Source: Beijerinckiaceae bacterium (GTDB lineage Bacteria > Pseudomonadota > Alphaproteobacteria > Rhizobiales > Beijerinckiaceae). Taken from it: DNA of 64,000 nucleotides. The notes beneath the pieces were generated by a model, which ran no database searches, was not told the origin of the DNA, and saw only the letters and a program-made list of their open reading frames with translations. The DNA is taken from NCBI GenBank assembly GCA_019745195.1, contig JAIETL010000046.1, positions 1 to 64,000 of the forward strand. Direction: 5' to 3'. Each line of letters begins with the position of its first letter. Positions within the stretch are counted from its first letter, which is position 1. The translations under genes and the position numbers were made by a program. Positions 46,426 to 58,611 of the stretch are shown one piece after another.

Positions 46426-47148
46426 GTGAAGCACTACATCGCGCATATTCCGATGAGCCTGACCGTGCCCGATGCGATGCATTGGGCGATAAAGGACGTG
46501 CTGGAGGGCGAGTACGAGGCTGGGTTCGACGGCGTCGGCCTCGACATCCTCGATATCGGCGCGAATGTCGGTTCGTTCGCGCTCTGGGCCACCGCGCGCT
46601 GGCCGGGCAGCGTCGTGACCTCCTACGAGCCGCATCCCGGCACCTTTGAACTGCTCAGGCAGAATACGCATTTGCGCCGCGACATCGTGCCGGTGAACGC
46701 GGCGCTTTTTCCCGGCAGCTCGAAGACGGCGAGCTTCGTCAGCCGCTTCGCCGGCGATGGTGAATCGGGGCTAGCCTCCTATGCGGGGGACACATTCGTG
46801 GCGGGCGCGATGGTCGAGCGCTACGAGGTCGCGGTCGTCGATCCCGCCAGCCTGCCCTCGGCCGACGTGGTCAAGATCGACATCGAGGGCGGTGAGGGCG
46901 ACGTGCTCGACCAGCTCGACCTGTCGCAGACCTCGCTGGTGCTGCTGGAATACCAGAACCGCAAGAACCGCGATCAGCTCGCCGCACGGCTGAAGGCCGA
47001 TTTCGAGCTGATCGACACCCATGAGCACGCCTGGGACCCGCTGCTGGAGCAACGCTGCTACCGGCCCGATCTTGCCGGCGACGTCTATGGCCGGATGTTC
47101 GCGGCCCGCAAGGGCGTGACGCGGATGACGCGGGCGGCCAAGGCGTAG
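46426..47148 (+). CDS. FkbM family SAM-dependent methyltransferase
   Basis: A 240-residue methyltransferase. SAM motif I: LDILDIGANVGSFALWA; the acidic motif after strand 2 is SYEPHPGTFELL; VVKIDIEGGEGDVL is the FkbM-type motif with the segment LLEYQNRKN. FkbM enzymes O-methylate sugars or polyketides; the acceptor is unknown. Start GTG 46426 has a GGGGGG ribosome binding site; GTG 46402 is less likely. It stands alone. Confidence 0.85.
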   Translation: MKHYIAHIPMSLTVPDAMHWAIKDVLEGEYEAGFDGVGLDILDIGANVGSFALWATARWPGSVVTSYEPHPGTFELLRQNTHLRRDIVPVNAALFPGSSKTASFVSRFAGDGESGLASYAGDTFVAGAMVERYEVAVVDPASLPSADVVKIDIEGGEGDVLDQLDLSQTSLVLLEYQNRKNRDQLAARLKADFELIDTHEHAWDPLLEQRCYRPDLAGDVYGRMFAARKGVTRMTRAAKA

Positions 47149-47165
47149 CTACTAAGTCAGATAAA

Positions 47166-47208
47166 GCGCGGGGAACCCCTCTCGTTACAGGAGAGGGGTT
47201 CCCCGCGC
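47166..47208. terminator. Perfect 18-base hairpin downstream of the FkbM gene
   Basis: Arms GCGCGGGGAACCCCTCTC / GAGAGGGGTTCCCCGCGC pair perfectly around a seven-base loop. It starts 17 bases after the stop. No T-run follows (CTGCTTCTTCC), so it may be a terminator of atypical form or a mobile palindrome. Function inferred. Confidence 0.5.
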
Positions 47209-47255
47209 CTGCTTCTTCCAGCACAGTGCCTGGAGCACGACCGCGGAGGCATGCC

Positions 47256-47984
47256 ATGACCAACCGCTTCACCATCGACCGCCGCCATCTCATCCTCGGC
47301 GCGACCATCCTCACCGCCGCCGCCGCGACCCGTCCCCTGCAGGCCCAGGAGAAACCGATGATCGACGCTGCGACCGCGCTCATCGTCGTCGACGTGCAGA
47401 ACGATTTCTGTCCCGGCGGCAGCCTCGCCGTGGCGAAGGGCGACGAGGTCGTCGCGGTGATCAACGCGCTGGGCAAGCGCTTTTCAAACATCGTGCTGAC
47501 GCAGGACTGGCACCCGGCCGGGCACTCCTCCTTCGCTTCGAGCCATCCCGGCAAAAAGCCCTTCGAGCTGATCCAGATGCCCTATGGCCCGCAGGTGCTC
47601 TGGCCCGACCACTGCATCCAGGGCACGAATGGCGCGGAGTTCCGCGCCGATCTAGCTTTGCCGACCGCGCAGACCATCATCCGCAAGGGTTATCGCCCGC
47701 AGATCGACAGCTATTCCGGATTTCTGGAGGCTGACCGCAAGACGCCGACGGGGCTGGGCGGCTATCTCAAGGAGCGCGGCGTGACGCGCGCCGTGGTCGT
47801 CGGGCTCGCGACCGATTTCTGCGTCAACTGGACGGCGCAGGACGCGACCAAGGCCGGCCTGCAGACGCTGGTCGTGGAGGAGGCGTGCCGCGCCATCGAT
47901 CTCAACGGCTCGCTCGACAAGGCCTGGGCCGATATGGCGGCGCTCGGGGTGAAGCGAGTCAGGGTGGGGGAACTGTCGGGTTAG
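47256..47984 (+). CDS. pncA: Nicotinamidase with N-terminal Tat-like signal
   Basis: The enzyme converts nicotinamide to nicotinate for NAD salvage. Catalytic residues of the cysteine hydrolase family: Asp in VVDVQNDFCPGG, Lys in IIRKGYRP and Cys in LATDFCVNWTA; the metal site is QDWHPAGHSSF. Uniquely, residues 1-36 read as a twin-arginine-like signal (DRRHLILGATILTAAAA, then PLQAQ). ATG 47256 has GGAGG six bases upstream. A second in-frame ATG at 47358 starts the conserved enzyme and also has AGGAG six bases upstream, so a cytosolic form is possible. 242 or 208 residues. Confidence 0.9.
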   Translation: MTNRFTIDRRHLILGATILTAAAATRPLQAQEKPMIDAATALIVVDVQNDFCPGGSLAVAKGDEVVAVINALGKRFSNIVLTQDWHPAGHSSFASSHPGKKPFELIQMPYGPQVLWPDHCIQGTNGAEFRADLALPTAQTIIRKGYRPQIDSYSGFLEADRKTPTGLGGYLKERGVTRAVVVGLATDFCVNWTAQDATKAGLQTLVVEEACRAIDLNGSLDKAWADMAALGVKRVRVGELSG

Positions 47985-48007
47985 GATTTTTCGCCTGGAA
48001 CTACTGC

Positions 48008-48104
48008 GTCATCCCGGACAAGCGGCGAAGCCGCGCTGATCCGGGATCCATCGTAGGGCATCGACGGCGCTCTATGATGGATCCCGGGGCAAGCCCGGGA
48101 TGAC
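48008..48104. repeat. Dispersed palindromic intergenic element, copy 2
   Basis: A second copy of the element at 6152-6258: same outer end GTCATCCCGGACAAGC and same core (GGATCCATCGTA, then GACGGCGCTCTATGATGG). The right end differs (GGGGCAAGCCCGGGATGAC). It overlaps the 3' end of the DoxX-like gene. Confidence 0.85.
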
Positions 48105-48497
48105 GGCGTGGCTGGATTCGACGCGCTTTCGCCGCCACGGCCAGTCGATGACTCCGCCGACATAAAGCGCCCACCAGATCAGCACCGGCTGCAGCGCGAG
48201 CCTCGGCCCGTGATACCACCAGCTTGTCGGAAGCGAAGGAATCACAATGCCTTCCAGCGCATGCTTGATGTTGGCGGGCCAGACGCAGAGCGCATAGAGC
48301 GCGAGCCCGGTGCCGGCGGCGTATCGCACGCGCGGGACCAGAAGTCCGAGCGCGCCCGCCAGCTCGGCGACGCCGGTGAGGATGATGACCTCGCGCGGCG
48401 CAGGAACCCATGACGGCACGATCGGCAGAAAAGCGTCGGGCGCGCGCAGATGCGCGATGCCGGCGGCGAGATAGAACGCCGCCATCAGCCAGCGCAT
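48072..48497 (-). CDS. DoxX-like inner-membrane protein
   Basis: A 141-residue protein with four membrane segments (MRWLMAAFYLAAGIAHL; VIILTGVAELAGALGLLV; AAGTGLALYALCVWPANIKH; and one near LQPVLIWWALYVGGVI) in the DoxX pattern. A GTG at 48515 overlaps the multicopper oxidase stop (GTGA) and could be the true start, six codons earlier. The last 11 codons and the stop lie in the palindromic repeat (48008-48104), so the C-terminal tail AVIPGLPRDPS is repeat-derived. Some DoxX proteins work in redox or sulfur stress; role here unknown. Confidence 0.8.
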   Translation of the reverse strand: MRWLMAAFYLAAGIAHLRAPDAFLPIVPSWVPAPREVIILTGVAELAGALGLLVPRVRYAAGTGLALYALCVWPANIKHALEGIVIPSLPTSWWYHGPRLALQPVLIWWALYVGGVIDWPWRRKRVESSHAVIPGLPRDPS

Positions 48498-48511
48498 GAT
48501 GGCGCGGCCGT

Positions 48512-49963
48512 TCACGTCACCTCGAACCAGGTCCACAGGCCAAGGTCGAAGCGCTCCAGCACCGAGGAGGAGATCAGCCATCTGCCGGGATTGTCGGCGA
48601 TGAAGGCGATATGGAGCTTCCGGTTCTCCGGGATCTGCACCGTGTCGAGGAAATAGGGCTCCCAGCCGTCGTCGAGCGGGTGCAGCAGCCGGAACGCGTG
48701 GCCATGGACATGGAGCGGCTGCAGGAAGGCGGTGCGGTTGTCGATGGCGAGCACGATCGGCGTTCCGCGCCTGACGCTGAACAGCGGCTTGCCGAGATCG
48801 CCGGCCCCGCCATTGAGCCGCCACGGCCGGGCGAGGTCGAGGCCGGCGAAGTCCAGTTTCGCCTCGGATGTCAGCTTCGCGCCGCCCTCGATCACGATCT
48901 GCGGGCGGCGGGCGTCCTGCAGGCGCACGCCGGCGGGCAAGGCGGGATTGGGTTTCAATGCGACAGGCTCGGTCGCGGGTCGCTTCGCCTCGCCCTCCGC
49001 GACCAACCTTACCAGAGGCACGCCTGCGCCGATCAGCGCGGTGACGCTCGCGACCGCGCCGGGCTCTTCCGGCATGTCGACGACGAGGTCGTAGCGCGAG
49101 CCGGGTGCGAAGGGCAGTTGCGCGCGCACCGGCTCGAAGGTGTCGGTCGGCTGGCCATCCACCGCGATCACATGCGCCTTCACCCCGTCGAAGCGCAGCC
49201 GCATGATCCGGGCATTGCAGGCATTGGCGAGGCGCAGGCGGAGGCGAGAACCCGGCCTGACTGCGATGCGCTGCGGCGGCGGCCCACCATTGACGGTGAG
49301 CCAGCTGCCGAGGCGGCCGGCGGCGGCGTTGGCCTCGCTATGTGGCGCAAAGGGTCGGATCACGTGGTCGTCGCCGAGCAGCCAGTCGCCGACCAGCACG
49401 GGCAGGTCGAGATCGACCGGCAGCGGGGCGGCCTCCTCGACGATGAGCATGCCGGCGACGCCGCGCCCTGCCGGCTCCGACGAGCCGCCCATGACCATGG
49501 CGCGATACAGGATGGTTCCGGAATCGGGCGGTGTCAGGTGATAGTCGAAGCTGCCGCCGGGGTTGACGGGCGGCTGGCTGAAGCCGCCGACGCCGTCCTG
49601 CGCCGCTGCGCCGCCGCGCAACCCGTGCCAGTGCAACGCGAGCGGCAGGGCGGTCCTGTTCTCCAGCTTCAGCCGCAACGTTTCGCCCTGCCTGATTCGA
49701 AGGACCGGGCCGGGGCTGACGCCGTTCAGGGTCAGGATTTCGGTCTCTCCGGCTGGTGCGGGCCGCAGGCGGGCCCTGCCGGGAGCGATAACCAGCGGGC
49801 GCGCAGGCGGCTCGGCGGCGAAGCTAAGCGGGGAGGCGGCCGTCTGGGCGGCGGCCTTGCCGGTCAGCGCGCTAGCCGCCGCCGAGCCGAGTCCTGCAAG
49901 AGTCGCGCGGCGGGTCGGGCGGGGGGGCATGGCGGGGCGCTTGTCGATCATGGTCGCAGGCAT
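48512..49963 (-). CDS. Multicopper-oxidase-fold protein with degenerate copper sites
   Basis: A 483-residue three-cupredoxin protein with a Tat signal (RPTRRATLAGLGSAAASAL). It keeps the first copper motif LALHWHGL and the His-x-His of the third (PLHVHGHAF). But the second motif, usually YHPH or YHSH, reads LYRAMVMG. The fourth, usually HCHILEH, reads ISSSVLERF, so the type 1 Cys and His are missing. The first His of the third motif is Gln (LQPLH). It cannot be a normal laccase or cuprous oxidase. It may be a structural protein like FtsP/SufI. Cotranscribed with the DoxX-like gene. ATG 49951 is an alternative start. Confidence 0.88.
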   Translation of the reverse strand: MPATMIDKRPAMPPRPTRRATLAGLGSAAASALTGKAAAQTAASPLSFAAEPPARPLVIAPGRARLRPAPAGETEILTLNGVSPGPVLRIRQGETLRLKLENRTALPLALHWHGLRGGAAAQDGVGGFSQPPVNPGGSFDYHLTPPDSGTILYRAMVMGGSSEPAGRGVAGMLIVEEAAPLPVDLDLPVLVGDWLLGDDHVIRPFAPHSEANAAAGRLGSWLTVNGGPPPQRIAVRPGSRLRLRLANACNARIMRLRFDGVKAHVIAVDGQPTDTFEPVRAQLPFAPGSRYDLVVDMPEEPGAVASVTALIGAGVPLVRLVAEGEAKRPATEPVALKPNPALPAGVRLQDARRPQIVIEGGAKLTSEAKLDFAGLDLARPWRLNGGAGDLGKPLFSVRRGTPIVLAIDNRTAFLQPLHVHGHAFRLLHPLDDGWEPYFLDTVQIPENRKLHIAFIADNPGRWLISSSVLERFDLGLWTWFEVT

Positions 49964-50148
49964 AAGGTCTGCGCCGCGATCTGGCGAGAGATTGCTGGAG
50001 CCGGGCGAGGGCGCGCGCCCAGCCGTTCAGACACCCGCTTTCGCAAATCCGTCGCATTTTTTTGCTGCATGCACCGGCGCAAATGCGTATAGCACCGGCG
50101 CCCTATGATGCAGGCGTCCGCGTTTTGCGGGTGTGGCGCGGCGGGTCG

Positions 50149-50233
50149 GCGGGCGTGGCGGAACTGGTAGACGCACTGGTTTTAGGTACCAGCGGCGAAA
50201 GTCGTGGGGGTTCGAGTCCCTCCGCCCGCACCA
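50149..50233 (+). tRNA. tRNA-Leu (anticodon UAG)
   Basis: An 85-base type II tRNA with acceptor stem GCGGGCG/CGCCCGC, anticodon stem CTGGT/ACCAG with loop TTTAGGT (anticodon TAG), a long variable arm, T-loop GGTTCGAGTCC and encoded CCA at 50231-50233. Reads CUA leucine codons. It precedes tig. Confidence 0.96.
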
Positions 50234-50372
50234 CAGGCGTGCGATCGCATCACGACTTGGGCGTGATGCGTGAATCGTTCGCCCCAGACCGGAATTTCGC
50301 GAGCGCGGCGGCCGTCACGAGGCGTCGTGCTTTGGACATTTGAAGACGAGACCTTTTGGCGGATCGAAAACG

Positions 50373-51809
50373 ATGAACGTGACCGAAACCCTCTCGCAGG
50401 GCCTCAAGCGCGAATTCCAGGTGGTGCTGAACGCCGCCGACCTGAAGACCCGTCTCGATGACGGCCTCCAGGGCCTGCAGGGCAAGGCGAAGATCAACGG
50501 TTTCCGCCCCGGCAAGGTGCCGGTCGCGCATCTGCGCCGTCTCTATGGCCGCTCGGTCATGGCCGACGTGCTGCAGAACGCGGTCAACGAGGCCAACCAG
50601 AAGATCGTCACCGACAACGGTCTCAAGCTCGCCTTCGAGCCGCAGATCAAGTTCCCTGAGAACAAGGACGAGATCGAGGCCGCGATGGAGGCCAAAGGCG
50701 ATCTCGCCTTCACCGTCGCGCTCGAAGTGCTGCCCAAGATCGAACTCGCCGATCTGTCGGACGTCTCGCTCGTCAAGCCGGTCGCCGAGGTGCCCGACGC
50801 CGATGTCGACGCCGCGCTGGAGCGTATGGCCAGCCAGAATCGCAGCTTCTCCAGCAAGGGCGAGAAGGCCAAGGCGGAAACAGGCGACCGCCTGATGATC
50901 TCCTTCGTCGGCACGCTCGACGGCGAGCCCTTCGACGGCGGCACGGGCGAGGGCATCCCGCTCGATCTCGGCGCGGGCCAGTTCATCCCCGGCTTCGAGG
51001 AGCAGCTCGAAGGCGCCAAGGCCGGCGACACCCGCACCGTCAAGGTGACGTTCCCGGAAAATTATGCGGCGGCGAACCTCGCCGGCAAGCCGGCCCAGTT
51101 CGAGGTCACCGTCACCGAGGTGCAGGCGCCCGAGCCGGTCAAGATCGACGACGAACTCGCCAAGGCCTTCGGCATGGAGTCGCTCGATTCGCTGAAAGGA
51201 GCGATCCGCGAGCAGATCGGCCGCGACTTCGGCGCGCAGTCGCGCCGCAAGCTCAAGAAGAGCCTGCTCGACGCGCTCGACGCCAAATACACCTTCGAAC
51301 TGCCGCCGACGCTGGTCGAGCAGGAGTTCGGCTCGGTCTGGAGCCAGGTCGAGGTCGACATGAAGGAAGCCAAGAAGAGCTTCGAGGACGAGAACACGAC
51401 CGAGGAGGCCGCCAAGGCGGAATACCGCAAGATCGCCGAGCGCCGCGTGCGTCTTGGTCTCGTCCTGGCCGAGATCGGCGAGCAGGCGAAGGTCCAGATC
51501 TCCGACGACGAAGTGACGCAGGCGCTGGTCGAGCGCGCCCGCCAGTTCCCCGGCCAGGAGAAGCAGGTCTGGGAGTTCTATCGCAAGAACCCGCAGGCTT
51601 TGGCCGAAATCCGCGCGCCGATCTTTGAGGAGAAGGTCGTCGATCATCTGCTCGAGCAGGTGAAGGTCGCCGACGAGAACGTGAGCCGCGAGGCGCTCTA
51701 CGCCGACGAGGACAGCGACGAGGCCGCCGCCGAGGCGAAGCCGAAGAAGGCTGCCGCCAAAAAGGCCAAGAAGGCGGACGCCGCCGCTGCCGACGACGCC
51801 AGCGCCTGA
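50373..51809 (+). CDS. tig: Trigger factor
   Basis: A 478-residue ribosome-bound chaperone with a peptidyl-prolyl isomerase domain. The N-terminal ribosome-binding domain includes the signature [18 protein letters not shown]. The FKBP domain (about 165-250) contains [19 protein letters not shown]. The C-terminal helical domain ends in an Ala/Lys-rich tail ([19 protein letters not shown]). ATG 50373 gives the family start; the 11 upstream codons are not conserved. Leads tig-clpP-clpX-lon. Confidence 0.96.
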   Translation: MNVTETLSQGLKREFQVVLNAADLKTRLDDGLQGLQGKAKINGFRPGKVPVAHLRRLYGRSVMADVLQNAVNEANQKIVTDNGLKLAFEPQIKFPENKDEIEAAMEAKGDLAFTVALEVLPKIELADLSDVSLVKPVAEVPDADVDAALERMASQNRSFSSKGEKAKAETGDRLMISFVGTLDGEPFDGGTGEGIPLDLGAGQFIPGFEEQLEGAKAGDTRTVKVTFPENYAAANLAGKPAQFEVTVTEVQAPEPVKIDDELAKAFGMESLDSLKGAIREQIGRDFGAQSRRKLKKSLLDALDAKYTFELPPTLVEQEFGSVWSQVEVDMKEAKKSFEDENTTEEAAKAEYRKIAERRVRLGLVLAEIGEQAKVQISDDEVTQALVERARQFPGQEKQVWEFYRKNPQALAEIRAPIFEEKVVDHLLEQVKVADENVSREALYADEDSDEAAAEAKPKKAAAKKAKKADAAAADDASA

Positions 51810-51839
51810 ACGGCGCGGCAACCTTAACCCGAACAATCG

Positions 51840-51876
51840 CGCCGCCGGCTTTCGGGCCCGGCGGCGTTTCCCTTTT
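51840..51876 (+). terminator. Rho-independent terminator after tig
   Basis: Perfect 9-base arms CGCCGCCGG / CCGGCGGCG with a nine-base loop, followed by TTTCCCTTTT. It begins 31 bases past the tig stop. Confidence 0.75.
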
Positions 51877-51984
51877 CAGCGGGCTCCGCCGTGCTTATGT
51901 GGATGATCTCCACAAGACCGCCTGATTCTCACCCGCTCTCTCTCGCGTCGCGTTTCCGACGCCGCCACCCCAGGGACATCCTCC

Positions 51985-52620
51985 ATGCTTCGCGATCCGA
52001 TCGAGACCTACAACAATCTCGTCCCGATGGTGGTCGAGCAGTCGAGCAGGGGCGAGCGCGCCTTCGACATCTATTCGCGCCTGCTGCGCGAGCGCATCAT
52101 CTTCCTGACCGGCCCGGTCGAGGACTACTCCGCCTCGCTGATCGTGGCGCAGCTCCTGTTCCTCGAGGCCGAAAACCCGAAGAAGGAGATTTCCTTCTAC
52201 ATCAACTCGCCCGGCGGCGTCGTGACCTCGGGCATGTCGATCTACGACACGATGCAGTTCATCCGCTGCCCGGTGACGACGCTCTGCGTCGGCCAGGCCG
52301 CCTCGATGGGCTCGCTGCTGCTGACCGCCGGCGCCAAGGACATGCGCTTCGCGCTGCCCAACGCCCGCATCATGGTCCACCAGCCCTCTGGCGGCTTCCA
52401 GGGCCAGGTCACCGACATCCTGATCCATGCCCGCGAGGTCGAGAGCCTGAAGCGCCGGCTGAACGAGATCTATGTTAAGCACACCGGCCGCAGCTATGAG
52501 GATATCGAGGCGGCTCTGGAGCGCGACAACTTCATGACCGCCGAGGCGGCGCGCGACTTCGGCCTGATCGACAAGGTCATCGACAAGCGGCCCGAGGATG
52601 CGGTTCCCGGAGCGGCCTGA
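51985..52620 (+). CDS. clpP: ATP-dependent Clp protease proteolytic subunit
   Basis: A 211-residue serine protease subunit with the catalytic triad Ser107 (GQAASMGS), His132 ([10 protein letters not shown]) and Asp181 (ERDNFM). Forms the two-ring chamber served by ClpX or ClpA. Separated from clpX by 284 bases, so clpX may have its own promoter. Confidence 0.97.
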   Translation: MLRDPIETYNNLVPMVVEQSSRGERAFDIYSRLLRERIIFLTGPVEDYSASLIVAQLLFLEAENPKKEISFYINSPGGVVTSGMSIYDTMQFIRCPVTTLCVGQAASMGSLLLTAGAKDMRFALPNARIMVHQPSGGFQGQVTDILIHAREVESLKRRLNEIYVKHTGRSYEDIEAALERDNFMTAEAARDFGLIDKVIDKRPEDAVPGAA

Positions 52621-52904
52621 GGCGGCCGTCGCGCCTGCGACGTCACCACCCGTTGCCTGTGGGTTGGCGTAGGCTTCCGGAAGGGCCATATTGCATGACA
52701 TCCGGCCCCATGTTTGCATGGGGAATCGAGCGAGCGCAGCGACGCCGCCATCAAGTCCGGTTTTGGGTCAGCCTTGCGGTTCGGATGTGCCGGATCGACG
52801 CGTTAACCGAATGATCGCGATCTCGGCGGCTATTATGACGGAGAGACGACGGTTGCATCCGCCAAGGCTGATGTGGACTCCGGCTCCGGGAATGGAGATG
52901 GACG

Positions 52905-54173
<1,269 letters not shown>

Positions 54174-54200
54174 GACGCGCTCCCTGACCGACGTTTGCAG

Positions 54201-54226
54201 AACGCGCGCCGATTGGCGCGCGTTTT
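54201..54226 (+). terminator. Rho-independent terminator after clpX
   Basis: Perfect 10-base arms AACGCGCGCC / GGCGCGCGTT with loop GATT, followed by TTGCGTT. It starts 28 bases after the clpX stop, separating clpX from lon transcription. Confidence 0.8.
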
Positions 54227-54300
54227 GCGTTCATCGGACGATGGTGGGACGATGATCGAGGCTGCGACGACACGGCTTGGGGATGCGCTGTGCCGGCTCG

Positions 54301-54329
54301 CTTGAAAGCGCGGCGTTAAGTCTCCACTT
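54301..54329 (+). promoter_or_regulatory. lon: Putative RpoH (heat-shock) promoter of lon
   Basis: CTTGAAA (54301-54307) matches the RpoH -35 perfectly. After 14 bases comes CTCCACTT (54322-54329), which matches five of seven fixed positions of CCCCATNT. It lies between the clpX terminator and lon and would give a leader of about 135 bases. lon is a typical RpoH target. Confidence 0.6.
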
Positions 54330-54471
54330 TATCTGCACCTGCGAGAATCGCATGCCTGTCGAGGGTGCGATGCGCGGGGGCGGGCGGGGCGATGGTCGCC
54401 CCGGGACGCATACGTCGGAATGCTTGCGCCCATTGCGGGGAGGCGTCCGGCGCAACCACAAAGGACGCATC

Positions 54472-56898
<2,427 letters not shown>

Positions 56899-56921
56899 GG
56901 CCGAGGCGTTTTAACGACATG

Positions 56922-56954
56922 AGCCGCCGATGCGAAAGCGTTGGCGGCTTTTCG
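56922..56954 (+). terminator. Rho-independent terminator after lon
   Basis: Stem AGCCGCCGATGC / GCGTTGGCGGCT (12 pairs including two G-T) with a GAAA tetraloop, followed by TTTTCGTTTT. It starts 24 bases after the lon stop. Confidence 0.82.
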
Positions 56955-57018
56955 TTTTGCTGCACCGGAGATCGGGATCGCCTGCGGCCTGCCGAGCCGT
57001 AGCCCGCAGGGCGAAGGC

Positions 57019-57094
57019 TGGTGGGCGGTGACGGGCTCGAACCGCCGACCCTCTCCGTGTAAAGGAGACGCTCTACCAACTGAGCTAACCGCCC
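57019..57094 (-). tRNA. tRNA-Val (anticodon UAC)
   Basis: A 76-base tRNA on the minus strand: acceptor GGGCGGT/ACCGCCC, D arm GCTCAGTTGGTAGAGC, anticodon stem TCTCC/GGAGA with loop TTTACAC (anticodon TAC), T loop GGTTCGAGCC, and encoded CCA (plus strand TGG at 57019-57021). Confidence 0.96.
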
Positions 57095-57291
57095 CGCCAG
57101 TCGTTGCCTATCAAATGCCGGCGCGCGAGGCCAGTCCGGTTTCGCATGGACCCGGACCGTGTCGTGTCCCGGCGTGGCTGTCCCGGCAAAAACGTGCCGG
57201 CGCGTCGATTTGCCGGCGCTGCGCGCTTGACACTTACCGTGCAGCGCCATAATCCGAACCCCGCTGGGGGCCGAGGCCTTCACTGCCCTGC

Positions 57292-57368
57292 GCGGGCGTA
57301 GCTCAGTTGGTTAGAGTGCCGGCCTGTCACGCCGGAGGTCGCGGGTTCGAGCCCCGTCGCCCGCGCCA
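57292..57368 (+). tRNA. tRNA-Asp (anticodon GUC)
   Basis: A 77-base tRNA: acceptor GCGGGCG/CGCCCGC, D arm GCTCAGTTGGTTAGAGT, anticodon stem CCGGC/GCCGG with loop CTGTCAC (anticodon GTC), T loop GGTTCGAGCCC, discriminator G and encoded CCA at 57366-57368. The 259 bases to the next gene show no further feature. Confidence 0.96.
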
Positions 57369-57627
57369 TTTCAATCAAAAACTTAGCCAAGTTGGCGGGC
57401 CTTCGGTTGCACTTTTCCGAACCCCTCGGTTACGCTTTTCGATCCGATTTGTTCTTTCCGAGCTTCGCTTGGCCCTCCCGGCGGCTGGCGTCGATGGCGC
57501 GGACTGCAGCGATCAGAGGCTACACCGCGACGTGGGTCACGACGCGCGGGCAGCCGAAGCGCTCATACCCACGGTCAAGCGATCCTGAGCCGGATCGCAG
57601 CAAAAGCTGACATCGAGACAAGGCATT

Positions 57628-58611
57628 CTACCAGCGCAGCGCCGCCGTGTGGACGGGCGCATCCCAGAGACGGTGCAGTTCGTCGTCCAGCGCCGTCACC
57701 GTCAGCGAACAGCCAGCCATGTCGAGCGAGGTGACATAGGAGCCGACCAGTCCGCGCGCGACGCTCAGGCCGCGCCCGGCCATGATGCGCCTGGCGGCGT
57801 TGGCCATCACATAAAGCTCCATCGCCGGCGTGCCGCCGAAGCCGTTGACCAGAAGCAGGCAAGGCGCTCCGCGTTTCAGGTCGAGATCGTCCAGGATCGC
57901 GCCCATCATCTCCTCGGCGATCGCGTCGGCGCTGGCGAGCTTGACACGGCGGCGTCCGGGTTCGCCATGGATGCCCACGCCCATCTCCATCTCGTCCTCG
58001 GCCAGTTCGAAGGTCGGCGTCCCGGCGGCGGGCACGGTGCAGGAGGTCAGCGCGACGCCCATCGAGCGGGTGCGCCGGTTGACCTCGTCGCCGAGCGCCT
58101 TCAGCGCCGCGAGATCGCGGCCCTGTTCTGCCGCTGCGCCAACCATCTTTTCGACGATCATCGTGCCGGCGACGCCGCGACGCCCGGTCGACCAGGTCGA
58201 TTTCGGCACGGCTACGTCGTCATCGGTGACGACCGTCGCGACCGGGGCATCCGCCATTTCGGCGGCCATCTCGAAATTCATCACGTCGCCTTCGTAGTTC
58301 TTGACGATGAAGAGCACGCCGGCGCCGGTATCGACCGCCTGCACCGCCGCCAGCATCTGGTCGGGAGTTGGCGAGGTGAAGACCTGGCCGGGGCATGCCG
58401 CGTCGAGCATGCCCGCGCCGACGAAGCCGGCATGGAGCGGCTCATGGCCGGAGCCGCCGCCCGAGACCAACGCCACCTTGCCCGGCTTCAACGCCTTGCG
58501 CCGGACGAATTTCGCGTCCTCGCCGAGGGCGAGGATGTCGCCATGGACGGCGGCAAGCCCATTCAGGCTTTCCGACAGCATCGTATCGGCAGCATTGATC
58601 AGCTTCTTCAT
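57628..58611 (-). CDS. dhaK: Dihydroxyacetone kinase subunit DhaK
   Basis: A 327-residue DhaK. The GGGSGHEPLHAGFVGAGML segment (51-69) forms the substrate loop, and His215 in MGVGIHGEPGRR is the residue that binds the substrate carbonyl covalently. In PTS-dependent systems DhaK holds the triose or tetrose while DhaL-ADP, rephosphorylated by DhaM, gives the phosphate. Last gene of the operon; its ATG overlaps the stop of the HTH gene (ATGA). The true substrate could be a related ketose. Confidence 0.93.
   Translation of the reverse strand: MKKLINAADTMLSESLNGLAAVHGDILALGEDAKFVRRKALKPGKVALVSGGGSGHEPLHAGFVGAGMLDAACPGQVFTSPTPDQMLAAVQAVDTGAGVLFIVKNYEGDVMNFEMAAEMADAPVATVVTDDDVAVPKSTWSTGRRGVAGTMIVEKMVGAAAEQGRDLAALKALGDEVNRRTRSMGVALTSCTVPAAGTPTFELAEDEMEMGVGIHGEPGRRRVKLASADAIAEEMMGAILDDLDLKRGAPCLLLVNGFGGTPAMELYVMANAARRIMAGRGLSVARGLVGSYVTSLDMAGCSLTVTALDDELHRLWDAPVHTAALRW

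Noticed and set aside
48001-48411. Minus-strand open frame overlapping the DoxX-like gene and the repeat
   Set aside because: It is out of frame with the DoxX-like gene and reads as Arg/Ala-rich noise; the alternative frame gives four membrane helices.
57292-57368. tRNA-Asp as an integration site for a genomic island
   Set aside because: No integrase gene and no second copy of the tRNA 3' end were seen within the window, so only the synteny break is reported.
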